Made by a program: the position numbers and the translations under genes. The notes under the pieces were generated by a model that made no database searches, was not told the DNA's origin, and saw only the letters and a list, made by a program, of their open reading frames with translations. This document shows, in pieces, positions 1 to 13,656 of a DNA stretch of 64,000 nucleotides (position 1 is the first letter of the stretch; each line of letters begins with the position of its first letter). This stretch comes from Anticarsia gemmatalis (taxonomy: Eukaryota > Arthropoda > Insecta > Lepidoptera > Erebidae): contig NC_134754.1 in assembly GCF_050436995.1 (NCBI RefSeq), positions 7,743,001 through 7,807,000 on the forward strand, read 5' to 3'.

Positions 1-2992
1 TCTGATTGTAATCGTATCTTCACTGTGACCTGCGCTTAATTAACTTAAAATAACAGTGTAAAAGGATTTATTCCAATATTTACTGTTGTTTTTCCGTAAA
101 AATATCTTGTTCAAACAGGATTTATTGTTTCGCGTCGGAATAAGGATTGCATCGAAACAAATAAATAACTCGAATGAAAAAGGATCTCTGAAGGTATTTT
201 TAAAGCATAGGATTACGGAAGATTAATTTAATATGCATCAATGTAGCTTAAAAGATTTCGTTGAATATAAATAACAGGAAAAAGAAGATTTTTCTACGAA
301 ATCACACTTAGTTAAAATTGAAGATGTTGTGCTTTGAAATATTCTGTTTAAAAGTCCATTGAAGAAGAGTTTCTCTGAATTTTTACAAAAAGGGGTTATG
401 AATTTCGAGAAAAAGAAAATTTCTGGATGATGTTAAAGCTATAATTAAAATCAATTAATTAACGTCAAAAATGGTTTGGTATTGTAAAATAGAAATTGTC
501 ATAGTTTCTGAAGTGGTAGCTTTCAGACTAATCATACAATATTATAATTATGTACATTTCACTTTATGTTTATGAGCGTCTCAAAATATCAGTTCATTTG
601 TTCTAATTTACGGCCAACCAATAGTTTCGACGAGCTACGGTTGACTTCTAGATGCGCCCCCAATTTGTCTTGTTGGAATGCAGCCCTTTGTTCGTTCGCC
701 CGTCCGTGATAAAATCTGTTGAGAATATGACGATTTACACAGTTTTATGAGTGTAGTGTCCAAGTTACCAATATGCTATTAGTTGTTATCACAATTAGAT
801 TATCTAAGTATTTTTAAGCCCTCTACCGAGACCACGCTAGATGTCAGTTTGTGACCACGATCGATATAGCTCGATCGAAACATCGCCACGTCAAGTAAGT
901 AAATAGCGTAATCTCTAATTTTCAATCGCACTTAAGACCATTTGCTTAAAATTTTAAATATCTTAGAACATTCTATTCGTATACTTACCAAGTATTTTTT
1001 CCTGTACACTAGTAAACTTGCTCACACAACTTAGCAATTTCCTAAAAGTTGTGATTTACGCTTGTAAAATATGTCCCAGTATTTAAATCACTGAAGAACA
1101 AATAGTCCAAGTTACGAAGTACTACTCCAAGAACTTTGTTATAAAACTGGAGGAATGTAAGTAAGCTTTTACATCTGTTACTGAGTTTATTTTTATTTTT
1201 ATATGTCTTTTGAACCTTCTGACAAATAGTAATGATAGTTAGTTTACACTAAAAAAAATACAAACCCAATTATTAGTCAGAATTCTGAACCTAAAAAGTA
1301 ATGATTATAAATTCCCGGGCTTATTTACTTAACCTTTAAAAAATGCCCTACTTTTTGCAACGCACGCTTAATTTCGAGCTGTCTATGTGTATCGTAGCGA
1401 AATCCGAAAACAATTTTGAGCGACGCGTCTATTCAGTCGAAGATTTTGAGTTTTTTCGAGTAAAGAAGAGAAAAGAGCATTAAACCAACGGACCTCGTTA
1501 CCTCTGCGTTAACGAAACAAATCGACATTATATTTCAACAGTTACGTAGAGTCTTAACTTTTTACTTCATATCTTTCCGAATTTCAACGCAACAAATATC
1601 TTCAAAACCGCAGCAGTCAAAATGTATTCATAGCATAAATTTTATGTTTCGAAATTTCAACCGCGACTTATAAACGGTAAAGTTAAAAATTCAAACAATT
1701 TCCTCAACATATTATTTCTGCATTACTTTTGATTACTTTTTTAAGACAGTCGTTACGGAATCCTTGGAAGCGAAAACAAAACGGGAGATTTTCAGAAATT
1801 ATTCGCTCATCGAATGTTCGTTAAGCAGTTAGTCTGCTTCTGTGGCATGGTCGGTAACCGACTGCTGATCATTGGTTCGACTCCTGTAAAAATAATAATA
1901 TTGATTTTTATATTTCTCAATAGTAGCACGGAGTTAGGTAACGAAACAGGTAATAGGCTCGTCCCTTATTACATGCGACTAATATTGTTAATTGCGAAAC
2001 GTGGTGTATTTTTTATACCCCTACATATGCCTATGGGTATAACAGGCGTGTATTATGTATGTAGGAAGGTTCGTTAGAGGTAAAATAGTGCAATGGGTAA
2101 CTTATAGGTTCTGGTTGGCACTAAATACAGAGCGAGAACACGACGGGACATAGGCTGCCAGAATCGCTTAGGAACTAAGCGATAAATAATGTATTCATGG
2201 ACTTTTTGTCCATAATTTGAAATGCATGCAGTTCGATACGTTTTTGTTTTACGATACTAAGATGTGAAAGGGAACCTAGAAGGCTGTATGGTTAATAAAA
2301 TATGAAGTTAGATCCAATTGTTGATGATATTCGACATGCCAGTATTCCTCTCTCGGCACAATTTTTTTCGACTGAATACGGCTCGTAATAAAAATCGGTT
2401 GTCTTTTTGCCATAAATATATAGTAACGTAGTTTATGTTCAATTTTTCAAAATGTATAAGCTTAGTTTATCTAGTATATTGCGATAATAAGTAACCTGTT
2501 CAACGAGTTTATGGTTTGTGGATTGTCTGAGCTACCGCAAAATTATCATCAAGCTTGTTACCTAACAGCGTTTATTCTTTACAGTTGTTTGTCCATCTCC
2601 ATTAACTAGTACATACATTTTTAAACATTGCAAAGACCGCACAGGACCAAAGCACACAGAAACAGATTAGCATTAAAGTCACAATCTACTAAATCCACGT
2701 CCTCTTATTGACTTGGGACAACGTTCTGTATTGACTGGGGACTTGTATTGTTGCCAACTTGCTACTAAACAGTATGTTCAAATTGTTTGCGGTACAAAAT
2801 TGTGTACTCAAACGGTAAATGTCTGCAATATCTTGGATACGAAAATGTTGCTTACAATTTAAGTTTATTTGATTTATTCAAAAAGTTCTGCACTTGAAAG
2901 ATGAATTTTTGAGACGTCGCTTACACGTATGAAAAGAAAGGTAAATAGAACTTACATAAAAAAACGCATAAGCCTTTTGATCGACGAACAAA
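1..2992. other. Non-coding stretch, no recognisable gene
   Basis: A+T-rich intronic or intergenic DNA. The open frames here are short and have no recognisable domain. A match to the arthropod initiator (TCAGTT, 844-849) lies about 50 bases before a donor-like GTAAGT at 895-900, which could make a tiny 5' exon. One coincidence of two short motifs is not enough to call it. Confidence 0.6.
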
Positions 2993-3061
2993 AGTGCACC
3001 TCTATATCATCATATAGAGGTGCACTCACATCATAACAACTCTATTATATAGAGTTGTTAT
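2993..3061. repeat. Two adjacent perfect hairpins
   Basis: Two perfect inverted repeats lie side by side, 6 bases apart. The first has 15-bp arms at 2993-3007 and 3012-3026 around a 4-base loop. The second has 13-bp arms at 3033-3045 and 3049-3061 around a 3-base loop. Each arm contains a CTCTAT core, so the two hairpins are similar but not copies. The loops are too short for a typical microRNA precursor. They could be ends of a small foldback element or sites that extrude as cruciforms. No function is assigned. Confidence 0.75.
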
Positions 3062-5071
3062 ATTAACCGCACCTTAATCATCTGCAATAGATGAATACAG
3101 GCCAATGATGAAAAAAAACGTTATCATCAACTGTAAGAAAAAAATGTCTGTGGAAAATTCGATGCAGATGAAGTTTATAAATCTTAAAGTCTTGACAGTT
3201 TCATAATTGGTTAGATGTTTGTATTCTACAGAAAAAGAATGCTTAGCGCTCTCTCTGTACGTTTTCTCAGGAGAGTGTTTCTGAATTAACACAAACACTC
3301 TTCTCCAAAGCAATACAATCAACTGCATTAAGACACAACTGACACGGTTATCTGTCTTGATTTGACGAAGCAAGCTTTTGTCATTCAATTTGCACTCTAA
3401 ACTCCATTTAGTCGGGGTTGCGTACGATTCGTTGCTAATAATGCTCGAGTTCTCTCTGTCTGTAAAACAGTCTTACAAATTTCAACTCTATGTTACACAT
3501 GTTTTGGGTTGTATTTCCCATACACTTGTTTTCTAGTTGCTGTTCAATTTGTTATTTCTAGCAGAGCAACTATTATTCAGCCAATGTTCATCGCAAGACG
3601 TCCTCCAGCGTTATTGTCGTTTTAAAATTTCTGTGCACAAACAAAATGTGATTCAATTAGGCGTCCATATCAAAAAGAATAGCGTAGCTTTTAGTAGAGC
3701 GGAATATTTAATTCTATTAAGAAAATACAATTTAATTTCGTTATGCAACTTTGTTTTGTTTTGGGACTTTTGTTTTAATTAAAAAAAATACAAAAAGTGC
3801 GCTTCGTAAAAGTCCCTAGCGAAAATTTTATATATTTTTTTGTACATTTTATTGTTAATTGAATTTTTGACAAATAATTACTTCTTGAAGAAAATAATTT
3901 TGATACCGCTCTTAAAATCGTAAGCAAACGGTTGTTATCAACATAATATTGTACTCATTACGGCTAATAAATTATTATTAAACTGAAATTAATTTTGTAT
4001 TCACATTTAATAAAAAAATGTTTGGTCATGATGTGTATTCTGAAGTAATTGCTTTAACTTAGTTTAATACAAACAACAAACTATTTAAATTATATTTTTT
4101 CTTTCAAGTGTTTTTATTCGCGTTAGTTGAAAAGGACTTTTTAATTATTTTTATTTCAAATGCTTACAACGTTTTAAAGTGTAATTAAAATGGTTTGTTT
4201 GTGCGCAAATATATAGTTTAAAAATAAAAGAAAGAATTATTAAGTACATTTTGATGTTTCATATCAATTAACATTGTTTACCCACGACTAGTAATCCCGA
4301 CAAGTAATTTGTGATTAACTGGATTTAAAAAATATCAAAAATGTTCCTTTATAAGTTCCTGAATATAAATACTAGCACTAACTTACTTTGGCAAGTATTA
4401 TCGCAATATATTTTTTTATATTGTATTCTATGACAAATGGAATCCTGATATACGGCAAATACAGGGTCACTGACAGTGTTTTATTTGGTACAAGTGCCTT
4501 TAATAATGTACGACCATTTATCACCAGCTATTTATGGTCTCCAAAACCAATAACTTAGTTCAGCGCCTACGCAAATACTGCTTACTAATGGACGATATAT
4601 CAAGACATATCGCTATTTTTCTAGGCACCGTCTCGTGAAACATAGCCTAAAAAACTACGTATAAAGCTACTAAGTCATCAGTGCGTAGAAAATATATTTG
4701 TGTCATTTATTTCTGTCTGAACGTTTGCAGTAATTTATTTGTCAAATGACTACAAATGTAAAAAATCTGCTTTGAAATAATCTTTAAGCTCAACGGTGGT
4801 ATATAAAGAACGAATTTTTTTTTAGCTTAGCGACCATCTTTCGTTTTTTGAGTACGCTTTGCGAGGCTTCTGTAAATTTTGTAGGAAAGTCCATTTTAGA
4901 GTTGCCCTGTCGTTGCCATTTTCGTATGGTTTCTGCCGTAGAGGCTACGTGCATTTGTACGAATTCAGATTTTAGCTTGAAAGACACACTAGAGCATTAT
5001 TCATAATGTACCTCCTTTTATGCTCATAGTAAAATAGCCTTTCATTCCGTATGCATGATAATAATAAAGAT
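3062..5071. other. Non-coding stretch, no recognisable gene
   Basis: Very A+T-rich sequence with long T and A runs, most extreme at about 3770-4450. Short open frames on both strands, such as 3074-3388 on the minus strand, show no domain, signal peptide or splice context that would support a gene. Confidence 0.6.
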
Positions 5072-5074
5072 CAG

Positions 5075-5242
5075 TAGCTCGATTCTCTGCTACTATCGAT
5101 TACCGAAAACCGACCTATCATCGATTTTTGTAAGAAAATCTGATCAGGGCCTATGATGGGTGTCTTAGGAAATATTTTGGCAGTACTTTCTAACTGTCAA
5201 AATTTCGATACTTAACAGTGCTGACTGTACAGAATCGCCCTA
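5075..5242 (+). mobile_element. MITE A copy 1 (inverted-repeat DNA element, 3-bp TSD)
   Basis: This 168-bp element starts TAGCTCGATTCT and ends in a degraded inverted copy, AGAATCGCCCTA. It is flanked by CAG on both sides (5072-5074 and 5243-5245), consistent with a 3-bp target site duplication. It is non-coding. Its interior (AAAATCTGATCAG, then a GGGTGTC segment, then TTTGGCAGTA) is shared with the copies at 35701 and 41501; the copy at 35701 lies in the opposite orientation. Miniature DNA transposons with 3-bp duplications occur in the CMC and PIF/Harbinger groups, but I cannot assign this family. Confidence 0.75.
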
Positions 5243-5245
5243 CAG

Positions 5246-8200
5246 TTCTAGTTGTTTCTATTAAGATATATCTGTTGTTTAATCAAGACAGTGTACAAGT
5301 AGAATGAATGGGTTATCAAGGCAATAATCGCTTCACCATTTGGTACAGATAAATGCGTTTCCAGCTTCGATCAATGATTGGAACTTTGACAGTCGGCCAG
5401 TAACACGTGAGGCATGCGAAAATGCGAACGATGATTGTAGTTTACCGAACACATTTCTAAACACCAGCCAGCTAGTTTTCTAAGGGATCCTTAACAATTT
5501 ATCTCCTAGCAATGTGATGAACGTAGTAAACCTACTTATTAAGCTAATAAAACAATTTGTACAAGAATCTCAATATCCAAGTTTTCTCCGCTATAGATAT
5601 GAACAAAACTTTCAACACTACTAATGACGAAGATAATTGGGTAAAGATGCTAGAACAAAATTATGTTCGCAATCCTTCATTTTAGCATTTCGTCGACTAA
5701 CTTGTATTAAAAGTTTGAGAGTAACAAGCTGATCTGACCTTTTGTCATTCATTAGAGCTTCAACTAAATCTTGAATTTCAAAGTAGTAAAAGTAAACTGC
5801 TTCTACTGGTTGCCTTATCTGTGCACAGAACTATTGGTACTAATTCACGTTGGCTGAACTCCGAAACCATTCATTTTATTATTTAACGCTAGACGTAATA
5901 CGAACGTCCCTTGGCAAGGGCTCCGTGCCAGACAGAAGAAATTCATAACGCCATTCCAGTTGACATTCGACATTTAAACTTGACGTGCGATTTTCCAACT
6001 CCGCTTTTTTTCATCAAGGACGTTATTGTATCGGAAACGATCCGAGCCCTATAAAATATCCCTTCAGTATTTCACAAAGGTATTTCGTTGCTTGCTTTGA
6101 AGTTGTTTTTTTGAAGTTCCTTACAGGTTTCTTTAGAATACAGTGGCATTTTGTATATTTCAGAAATCGCTGTATTTTTCGCGAAATGAATTACTTTCGT
6201 AATATTTCGCAAATTATTTGAAATGCCTTTTAAACGCTGACTACAGTTGGTTGATACTTTATCGATGAATATTTACTTGGGACAAAGTGTATCACCGAAC
6301 ACACAGCCCAGGGCAAACGAGGACCTTTTTCAGGATTTAGATAGAAACTTTCGCATGTATATTTAAGGAGAGTCCATTAAAAACTTTCTGGACTTTTTGG
6401 TGTGCGTACCTGTCTGTCACTCCACGTGTGGATTATAAATAGTTTAGCTGTTGTTTAGTAGTTGCCAGTTATTTTACTCGACGACTAATATTAGTTGTAA
6501 GAGCACCCATACTCTACGAAACAGACAGTGAATAAGTATCTCTATCCCTCTGCTTATAAGAACAACGAAATAATGTTTCTGCAAAACAGTTCTTGAGCCT
6601 AATTTTTTTGGTTTCAAATATTGCTTATAACATTAATTATTGGATCAGCAACGAGCAATGCGATGTCAAAGTTAAAATTAGCTTCAAAATGTATGAGAAT
6701 TCTGACGGTGACATAACCACAAAACAACCGAGTAATGCTCACCACGCGTACAAAGATAACAAGGAAATGAAAAGCAACGTAGAATATTCTACAGTCAAGA
6801 TTTACTGTATACAATATCCTCTCTTGCAGGAAGGGGTTTAATAGACAATGAAAAACTGGAGCTGATTAATTCATAGCACTCAAGGAAAATCCTAAGTTCG
6901 CGAAGGTTATTATGCAAAGTTCGTTTAGTTTAAGCAGTTGAAGTTACTGTATTTCATTATGCACACGTTTGTGAACTTCGAACGTTTTATACGAGCCAAT
7001 GTTATGTTAATCACCGTTTTGAAATAACAAAACTGCCGCACAAAATGCCATATGTTATTTATATTCATTAAATTTAATTCGTACAACATTGGGTTATGCA
7101 TTAATTAATTATTCGGAACATATTCAGTCAGATGGCTGTTCGCGGAATGGTATCGATGGGTATCAATTTGTTGAAGAATATTGTGACAAATTTGGAAATT
7201 CTCTACTTTATTCATTTGAGCCTCAGGTTGTTTTTAACATACTGGCCGTAAACTGGTTTTCTTAGATTTTTTAATCAAATTTTACAAAAAGAGCAGTCTT
7301 TTGCCAAGGCGAATTTTACTGATTACTGAAAAATCCCTTCCGTTTGCCCCTTGAACCCTTTTAGAGGTTAATTCAATAACAACAGAAGCACCTAATTGTG
7401 AGTTATGAAGCATACTACGTGATCTGCATACTGACCTCGCCAAACTTTCTTCTTATGTGACTAAATTACTTAATTACCTACAACTCTTTGAAATCTTTAA
7501 TTAGCGAATGAAGTACGAAGTTAGAATATCTGATTACTTCAGAGTTTTGTGTCGCGCTTGAATACCAAAGGATCCGAGTTTCGTTAGTTTTCAACTTAGT
7601 TGACGTTTGACGGAACTGATCTTTGTATAAAGAGGAAATTCTCTTTTATTAGCTTACTTGGTCCGTTTCGTTTGGTTGCAACTTTGAATTTATTCGAGAT
7701 TTTAGCATTTTGGTCTTTAGTTAGTATTCTGGAGTTAATGATTGTGGCGATTAAAGTGACTTAAGAGTTAATTTAAAGTAGCATAGCAATGAATTTATAA
7801 TACTTATCTCATTTGCAAAGACGGAAATCGTAGCATTGTCCAGCATAAGATAGAAACGAAAACAAAATTGCACACAATGGTGCAAAAACAGAAAACACAC
7901 CAGAAAAACATGTTGACCACAAATGGTTCGCGAAAAGACCGTTGCCCATCCGTGGTGGGATCCCAAAACAGTAATTCGCTCGAGCAATTAGGCGACAATT
8001 AATCGTGGAAATGTGAAAGGTGGATTATTATGTTTACAAATTGCTCCATAGACGACTCGTTAACCGATTTATTGTCGAGGTGGGCTTCTATAAAGCTTTT
8101 ATTCTCCACTTATTCAAATTACGTGTTTTTTCCGACATTAAGTTTCACGCCATCGACTTTAATGGCTTCGATGAGATCACGTCGTTTGAATAATTGTACG

Positions 8201-11200
8201 ACTATGACTTTTGGTATTATAACGTTTAGTACCGTATTCTGGTAAATGATATGATGATGTCGTATTTCAAGAGCGAATTTTTTTTTTGGTTTAGGTATAA
8301 ACTGATCTTCTTGGTTTTGTTTTGTTATTAAACTTACGATACAAGTCTGCATGTCCATTATCCACGAACAAAGCTCTTCATACATAACCCACTATTACTT
8401 CCATACGGCGAATTTATCAACCATTTTAAGGAATTCGTTATATTTTAAGCCCGATACAGTTGACGACAATATCCCTTTCTTAAGTCTTAAAGTTATTTAC
8501 CAAACACTAAAGTCTGACATCAAAATTTCAATAAATTATTCAAACATATCGCCGCAATGTTTCCAATAAGCTCGTACACACATGCTAAATTAAGCAACCT
8601 CCTAGCCGCAACAACTTAGCCCAGAATTAGGTGATTATATCTACATTTTGGTCGGTTGTGTACACTTAGCCTAATCCCTGAGGCATAACCCGAGTAAGTG
8701 TACCGCAAGCGGTAGTCTACACAAACATGTTGAGATTGAATAACAAGCGCAGAAACAAACATTACTGCCATAACGTCAATATTAATAGTGGAGTTTCGAT
8801 TGCTGAGATGCGACCATGATCTAGGTACTTTTTAGTTAGTGTAGCAACATAGCGTGACGGCGAAATTTTGATAGTGGAGTGTCACTTAGCTAAATTGTAA
8901 GCAAATAAAAACATTAAGAAATTTTGATATGATTGATATGTGATGACTGCAAGTCTAAAAAATTTTGCATATACTCGTACTTAGGTAAGAAGTTAATACC
9001 TATTCAGTATTATAATACGTTATCTTCATATACCTCTGGATTCTATTTATATTATCGTATATTATAAAAGTAACTTTATCAAGTTCTCGTTGCCCTAATT
9101 GTATTTTATATTTTATTTCTCAGAAATACTATAAAATCAAGCACTACTAGTTCTAATGCGAGAACCAACAGGCTGATTGTTATTAAAAGTGTAGACGAAC
9201 AGAACTTACAAATCTAATCGGTAATTCTACTACAATAGTTTGAAGCATTAACTTAATACGACAATTCTCATCAAACAAGAAAATTATAAAGTAACTCAAT
9301 TTCCAAACCAAAGCGTCTCCGATCTTGATGGCTGAAAATCTTGAAACGCGAGTACTTAATTTACCCCCACATACCCACAAATTTGAAAACTAATTGCCTC
9401 ATTTTGTGGTAGCTAACTATTTCCATACGATGGCAGGGTAATGAGATTGTGTCTCGCCTTTTCTACATTCTGCGTCTGAAATAGTAATTAAAACTTTAAC
9501 TATGTGGGTCTAGCGATGGAACGCTTAACTCGCCAAATCATGATTTTATTATCTTTCTTTTGATGCACGCTTACTTTGCATGGCTTGCTCGTTTACTAAT
9601 TAAACATTGCTTAAAGTGAAAGATTTAGATAGATTACGTAAATTATTTTAGAAATTCGCATTTTCGGTCACAAATTAATTAAATAGCTTCAGACATTCGG
9701 TCAAAAGCAAAAAAAGGTTTGTTGAGATTGTTCCAGATATGAATGTTTTTGTGTGCATGTTTTCTAGCGTTTCCGCCAAGTAGTACCTATATATTCGTTA
9801 CCCGAAGCCAAACGCACGATCTAACAATTTATAGATAACACTCTTCAACAATATTTTCACGTCAAATCCACGGAAAAAACTTGCGCGCTCAATAAAATTC
9901 ATAGCCATACAATAATTTATATTTTGACAACTCAATAGGGCTTTCATAAATCAACATCATTTATCGAGTTGGCCTCACGCCTATGAACGTCAAATAAACC
10001 GCCCTACGGCCTGATAACAGATTACAGTATCCCACCATACAACGCCACTATTTTCCTTAAATTTTTCTTTTATATTTTGCCAATAAGGGAAAAATCGGTT
10101 TAGAAAACAGCTGATATACGTCGGGCGCCTTCTTATCAATATGCGAAATATCTAGTTAATGTATATTTAAAATATTATGTTTTTATACGTAAGCACCGGG
10201 CCGTATACATGTCACGTGGCTAGTTTAATTCTGGATATGATAAATGTTGCTATAAAACTTAAACTAAAATTCAAAGCCGAAAGCATCTTTATTATTAAAA
10301 CATTAATACCGTATATTTGAATTAGTTTCCACGAACCAATCAGTAAACTCTAATAAATATTGCAATTGATTATTATTTGCCAGTAATATTTGCGATATTA
10401 TAATTGTTTGCGATATCATAATAGCAATCTTCCCCGAATCAGTTTGTCAAAATATGAAACCTATTAGTAGTAGCACTTTGCTCACAGTGATTAAGCAATA
10501 ATAAAGCTATCTAAATAGTCAAAATTAAATTATCAGATTTGATTAGCAGAATATGGGACATTGCAAATAATCAATTTAAACCATTAAAACAAGTTTTATT
10601 TACTGCTAAAATTGTTTTAACTGTTGTACGAAGTGGTAAACGGTTTGTAAATTTATTCACAAATTATTATTTACTACTTACTTCAAGTACTGGAGTGCGA
10701 TTTACTACAGTCGCTTTTATCAAGCAAAGTTTGACATTTGAGTTGACTTAAAGAAAAATGTTGCAAAATACGCTGCCAGCGCTAATCAGATTTTCTTTCA
10801 AATTTTATTTATAATCGGTAGTGCTAAGAAATCACCCTACAGGAGTACGTTCAGTTGTAACCATTAGCTAAGCGTCTTTTTGAATATATAACGTTTTTAC
10901 TGTAACTGTAACTTCCAGTAAATTTTTCAAACTTCAAGTTTTAAGGTTCCAAAAAAAGCCACTAACATCAAACAGCAAAGCTAAATTTGGTGCTTCACAT
11001 TAGGAAACAAAACAACCACGAATTATTCATTATTTTGGCAGAACCGGCTTTGTAGTTTTGAAGGCACAATGACGTTCTCACGAAGACTGTTATCAGTGAT
11101 GCGAAATGGAACGCTCGGCGAATAATTCGAGACCTTCTTAGACTAGACGTCGTTACGTACACTTGGCTGATCTTAAACCAGTACTTGTATTTTTGGCACA

Positions 11201-13557
11201 CTGACCTTGTTTGCATAAGTTTTATTTAGTCAGGCGATTTTTAGTGTTATCGGGAAAATAAAGTAATGATCTTGTTCAACAGAACTATTATTCTTGTTGT
11301 CGACCAAAAAGAAACCAAAACATTTTTTTGTTACCAAATTTACATTTTAAAGCATACAATCATGTTCGGATTTTCAACGGCTTTTTTTAATAAAATGACT
11401 AGCGTGTTTTAATCTCATCAGGGGTACGAGCAAAAAATATTTCGCCATTCAAATATTGCCATTTACACATGAATGTTGGCTCGTGTATTGAAGTGGCTTG
11501 TAAACGTAACGCCCAGTTAATCAAGCGCACATTTCGGTGAAAGACCGCTAACGTGTAAAATTTCAGCTTCATAAGTTTTGTGATTTGTGAGATATTTTTA
11601 GACGGAAGTACGGCAACCCTCGCCAAATGAAATTCCTGCGTGATTATACGAGGGATGAGGTTTGCTAAAAATAAATTCTGTTAAGAGAACGGCTTTGTGC
11701 TCAAGTTTCAAAATTGGTATTATAATATTGCGAATCTATTTCTGTTCGCCCATATTTAAAAGTTTTTTGAGATGAAAATACCGAGCGACATCGTTCAACA
11801 GCTTCTTTGAGAGTCTATAAAATAAAGTTTTTATATTATCTCTATTTTCGACTTCTTCAACTCTATTTTCTGTTTCGGCTCAATAAAAGTAACGTTGTAA
11901 CCAATAACAAAAGGACGTTTCACATTTTTATATCACCAGCAACTATTCTGTAAATGCCAGACATGCAATAATCTGTTTTCTAACTTTAAGAACACGGCTC
12001 AATCTAGTAGCGTTCCATAAAATCTTTTTATATAAGTTAGTAGTTGAGAATTTTCTTCTTTCGTTGCAGTAACTAAATTTTTTACTTTGTACTTTCTAGA
12101 GTTTTGAAATTTCTCTTCGGGTTATGTACTCCTGAGGGAACGTTGGCAAGTTTAATACAAATATTTTAGTTACATTCTTCAATAGGTATTTAGGTTAACA
12201 AAATATAAAGACGTGTGTATGAGTGGTTGTATTGTCATTTTAATCTTCACATTAAATAATTTAAAGACATTTGTCGATCAATATATATTTGGAAAACGAC
12301 TACTGTAGCTATTAGTTTTAACCTTAGATTTTAAGGATTGGAAAACCGGGTTCTTTACTAAACTAACGATACGTAAGTATTTTAAATGAATACCTTTGCA
12401 GTTTCACATTCATTGTGCCCAAATTTTGCTGTTACTAAGTCAGTAAAGCCCTCCGACGGTTGCGTATTTTTAAAACCGACCTATTTTTGCTTACAAAAAT
12501 AACTTATCCGTTGATATAAGTCGTCGTGCACATTTTCCTTGTATTCTATCATTACCAGTATCGTTATCTACGAGTGTATCAAAGGGAAGCTTTTTAAATA
12601 TTTACTAAAGCAGAGTGCATCCTTTAGTATTCTCTTGTTGACACAATGTTGAAAAATCTTTTACTAGAGAGATTCTTTGTAATTTTACTTCTTTTTTATA
12701 TTAATTTTTGTTTTTATAACAACAATATATTTTTTGTCTTTGTATTAAAGTTAAGAAGTGCCTATGAAAAGATCGCTGCAAGTATCTTTTAAGCGAAATA
12801 CTTTTACATGATAACATATTTTTCTAAATGTCTCAACGTAGTTAGTCACTTTTTGATTTAAAGGATAATTTATGAGAGAATATAGTCTGTTTGATAAACG
12901 AGGCTACATTGTAGATTATCTAGAATCAAGAATATCTTAATAACCATATAAATTGATTACAGTGTGAAAACATTCTTGCTCAAGTACACTTGCTTAGTAA
13001 CATCATCCAGAATTAATAAACTAGTAGAACATTATTACACCCACATAAAACAACAGCCATATTGAAACAAACAAGTGTAGGTACTATTGTGCTAGGTATA
13101 TAGTTTTTACACAGACAGTCCGTTTCAGAGCGGAACAACTCAACAATAGATACTTTTCGTGCGCAAAAGTTTTTCATCAGTAACCATTGTTCTAAGTAGA
13201 TTCGAAACAAATTATACCACAATACTGAAGAGAAAAATACCTCTTTATGTTGTGTCCGTGATACGAAACAATAAAACTAGGATTTATGATACTTTCACGT
13301 GTGTCATTGAAATATAGTAATATATGAAGTAGTTTGTTAAATGATTGATTCTTTACCCGCATGGCAACTGAAAGGGATTTAATATTTTTTCCGAATCAAA
13401 TAGAATATTAACGAATATTCAGTAACCAATTTTTTTAACATTTTTATTTTTTAACGATCTTTTTAATATTGTACACTATTTGGTATGAAGGCTGACTCAA
13501 TGCCGCAAACATTTTTAATCAGTCGACTTTCAAATGATAAAATAAATTATAATAAAT
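5246..13557. other. Long non-coding stretch, no recognisable gene or repeat
   Basis: About 8.3 kb without a supportable feature. Open frames stay under 90 codons and often overlap on both strands (for example 7751-8385), as expected by chance. A 12-base string, CCTCACGCCTAT (9973-9984), recurs near 61025 and may mark an old shared repeat. No splice-flanked coding segment was found. Confidence 0.55.
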
Positions 13558-13656
13558 TTAACCCATTAATGTCCCACTGCTAGGCAAGGGTCTCCTCCCG
13601 TAATGAGGGAGGGGTTAGGCCATGAGCCCACCACGCTGGCCAAGTGCGGGTTAGGT
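13558..13656 (+). repeat. Lepidopteran interspersed repeat B, fragment 1
   Basis: This relatively G+C-rich island begins near TAACCCATTAATGTCCCACT and includes CTCCTCCCG, GGGAGGGGTTAGGC and CCACCACGCTGGCCAA before stopping abruptly in A+T-rich DNA. I recognise this sequence type as a common dispersed lepidopteran repeat. A longer, more diverged copy lies at 21320-21470. The parent element, probably the 3' region of a retroelement, is not determined here. Confidence 0.65.

Noticed and set aside
844..900. Initiator match followed by GTAAGT, a possible tiny first exon
   Set aside because: Two short motifs are expected by chance at this spacing in a window this long; no supporting composition or downstream exon.
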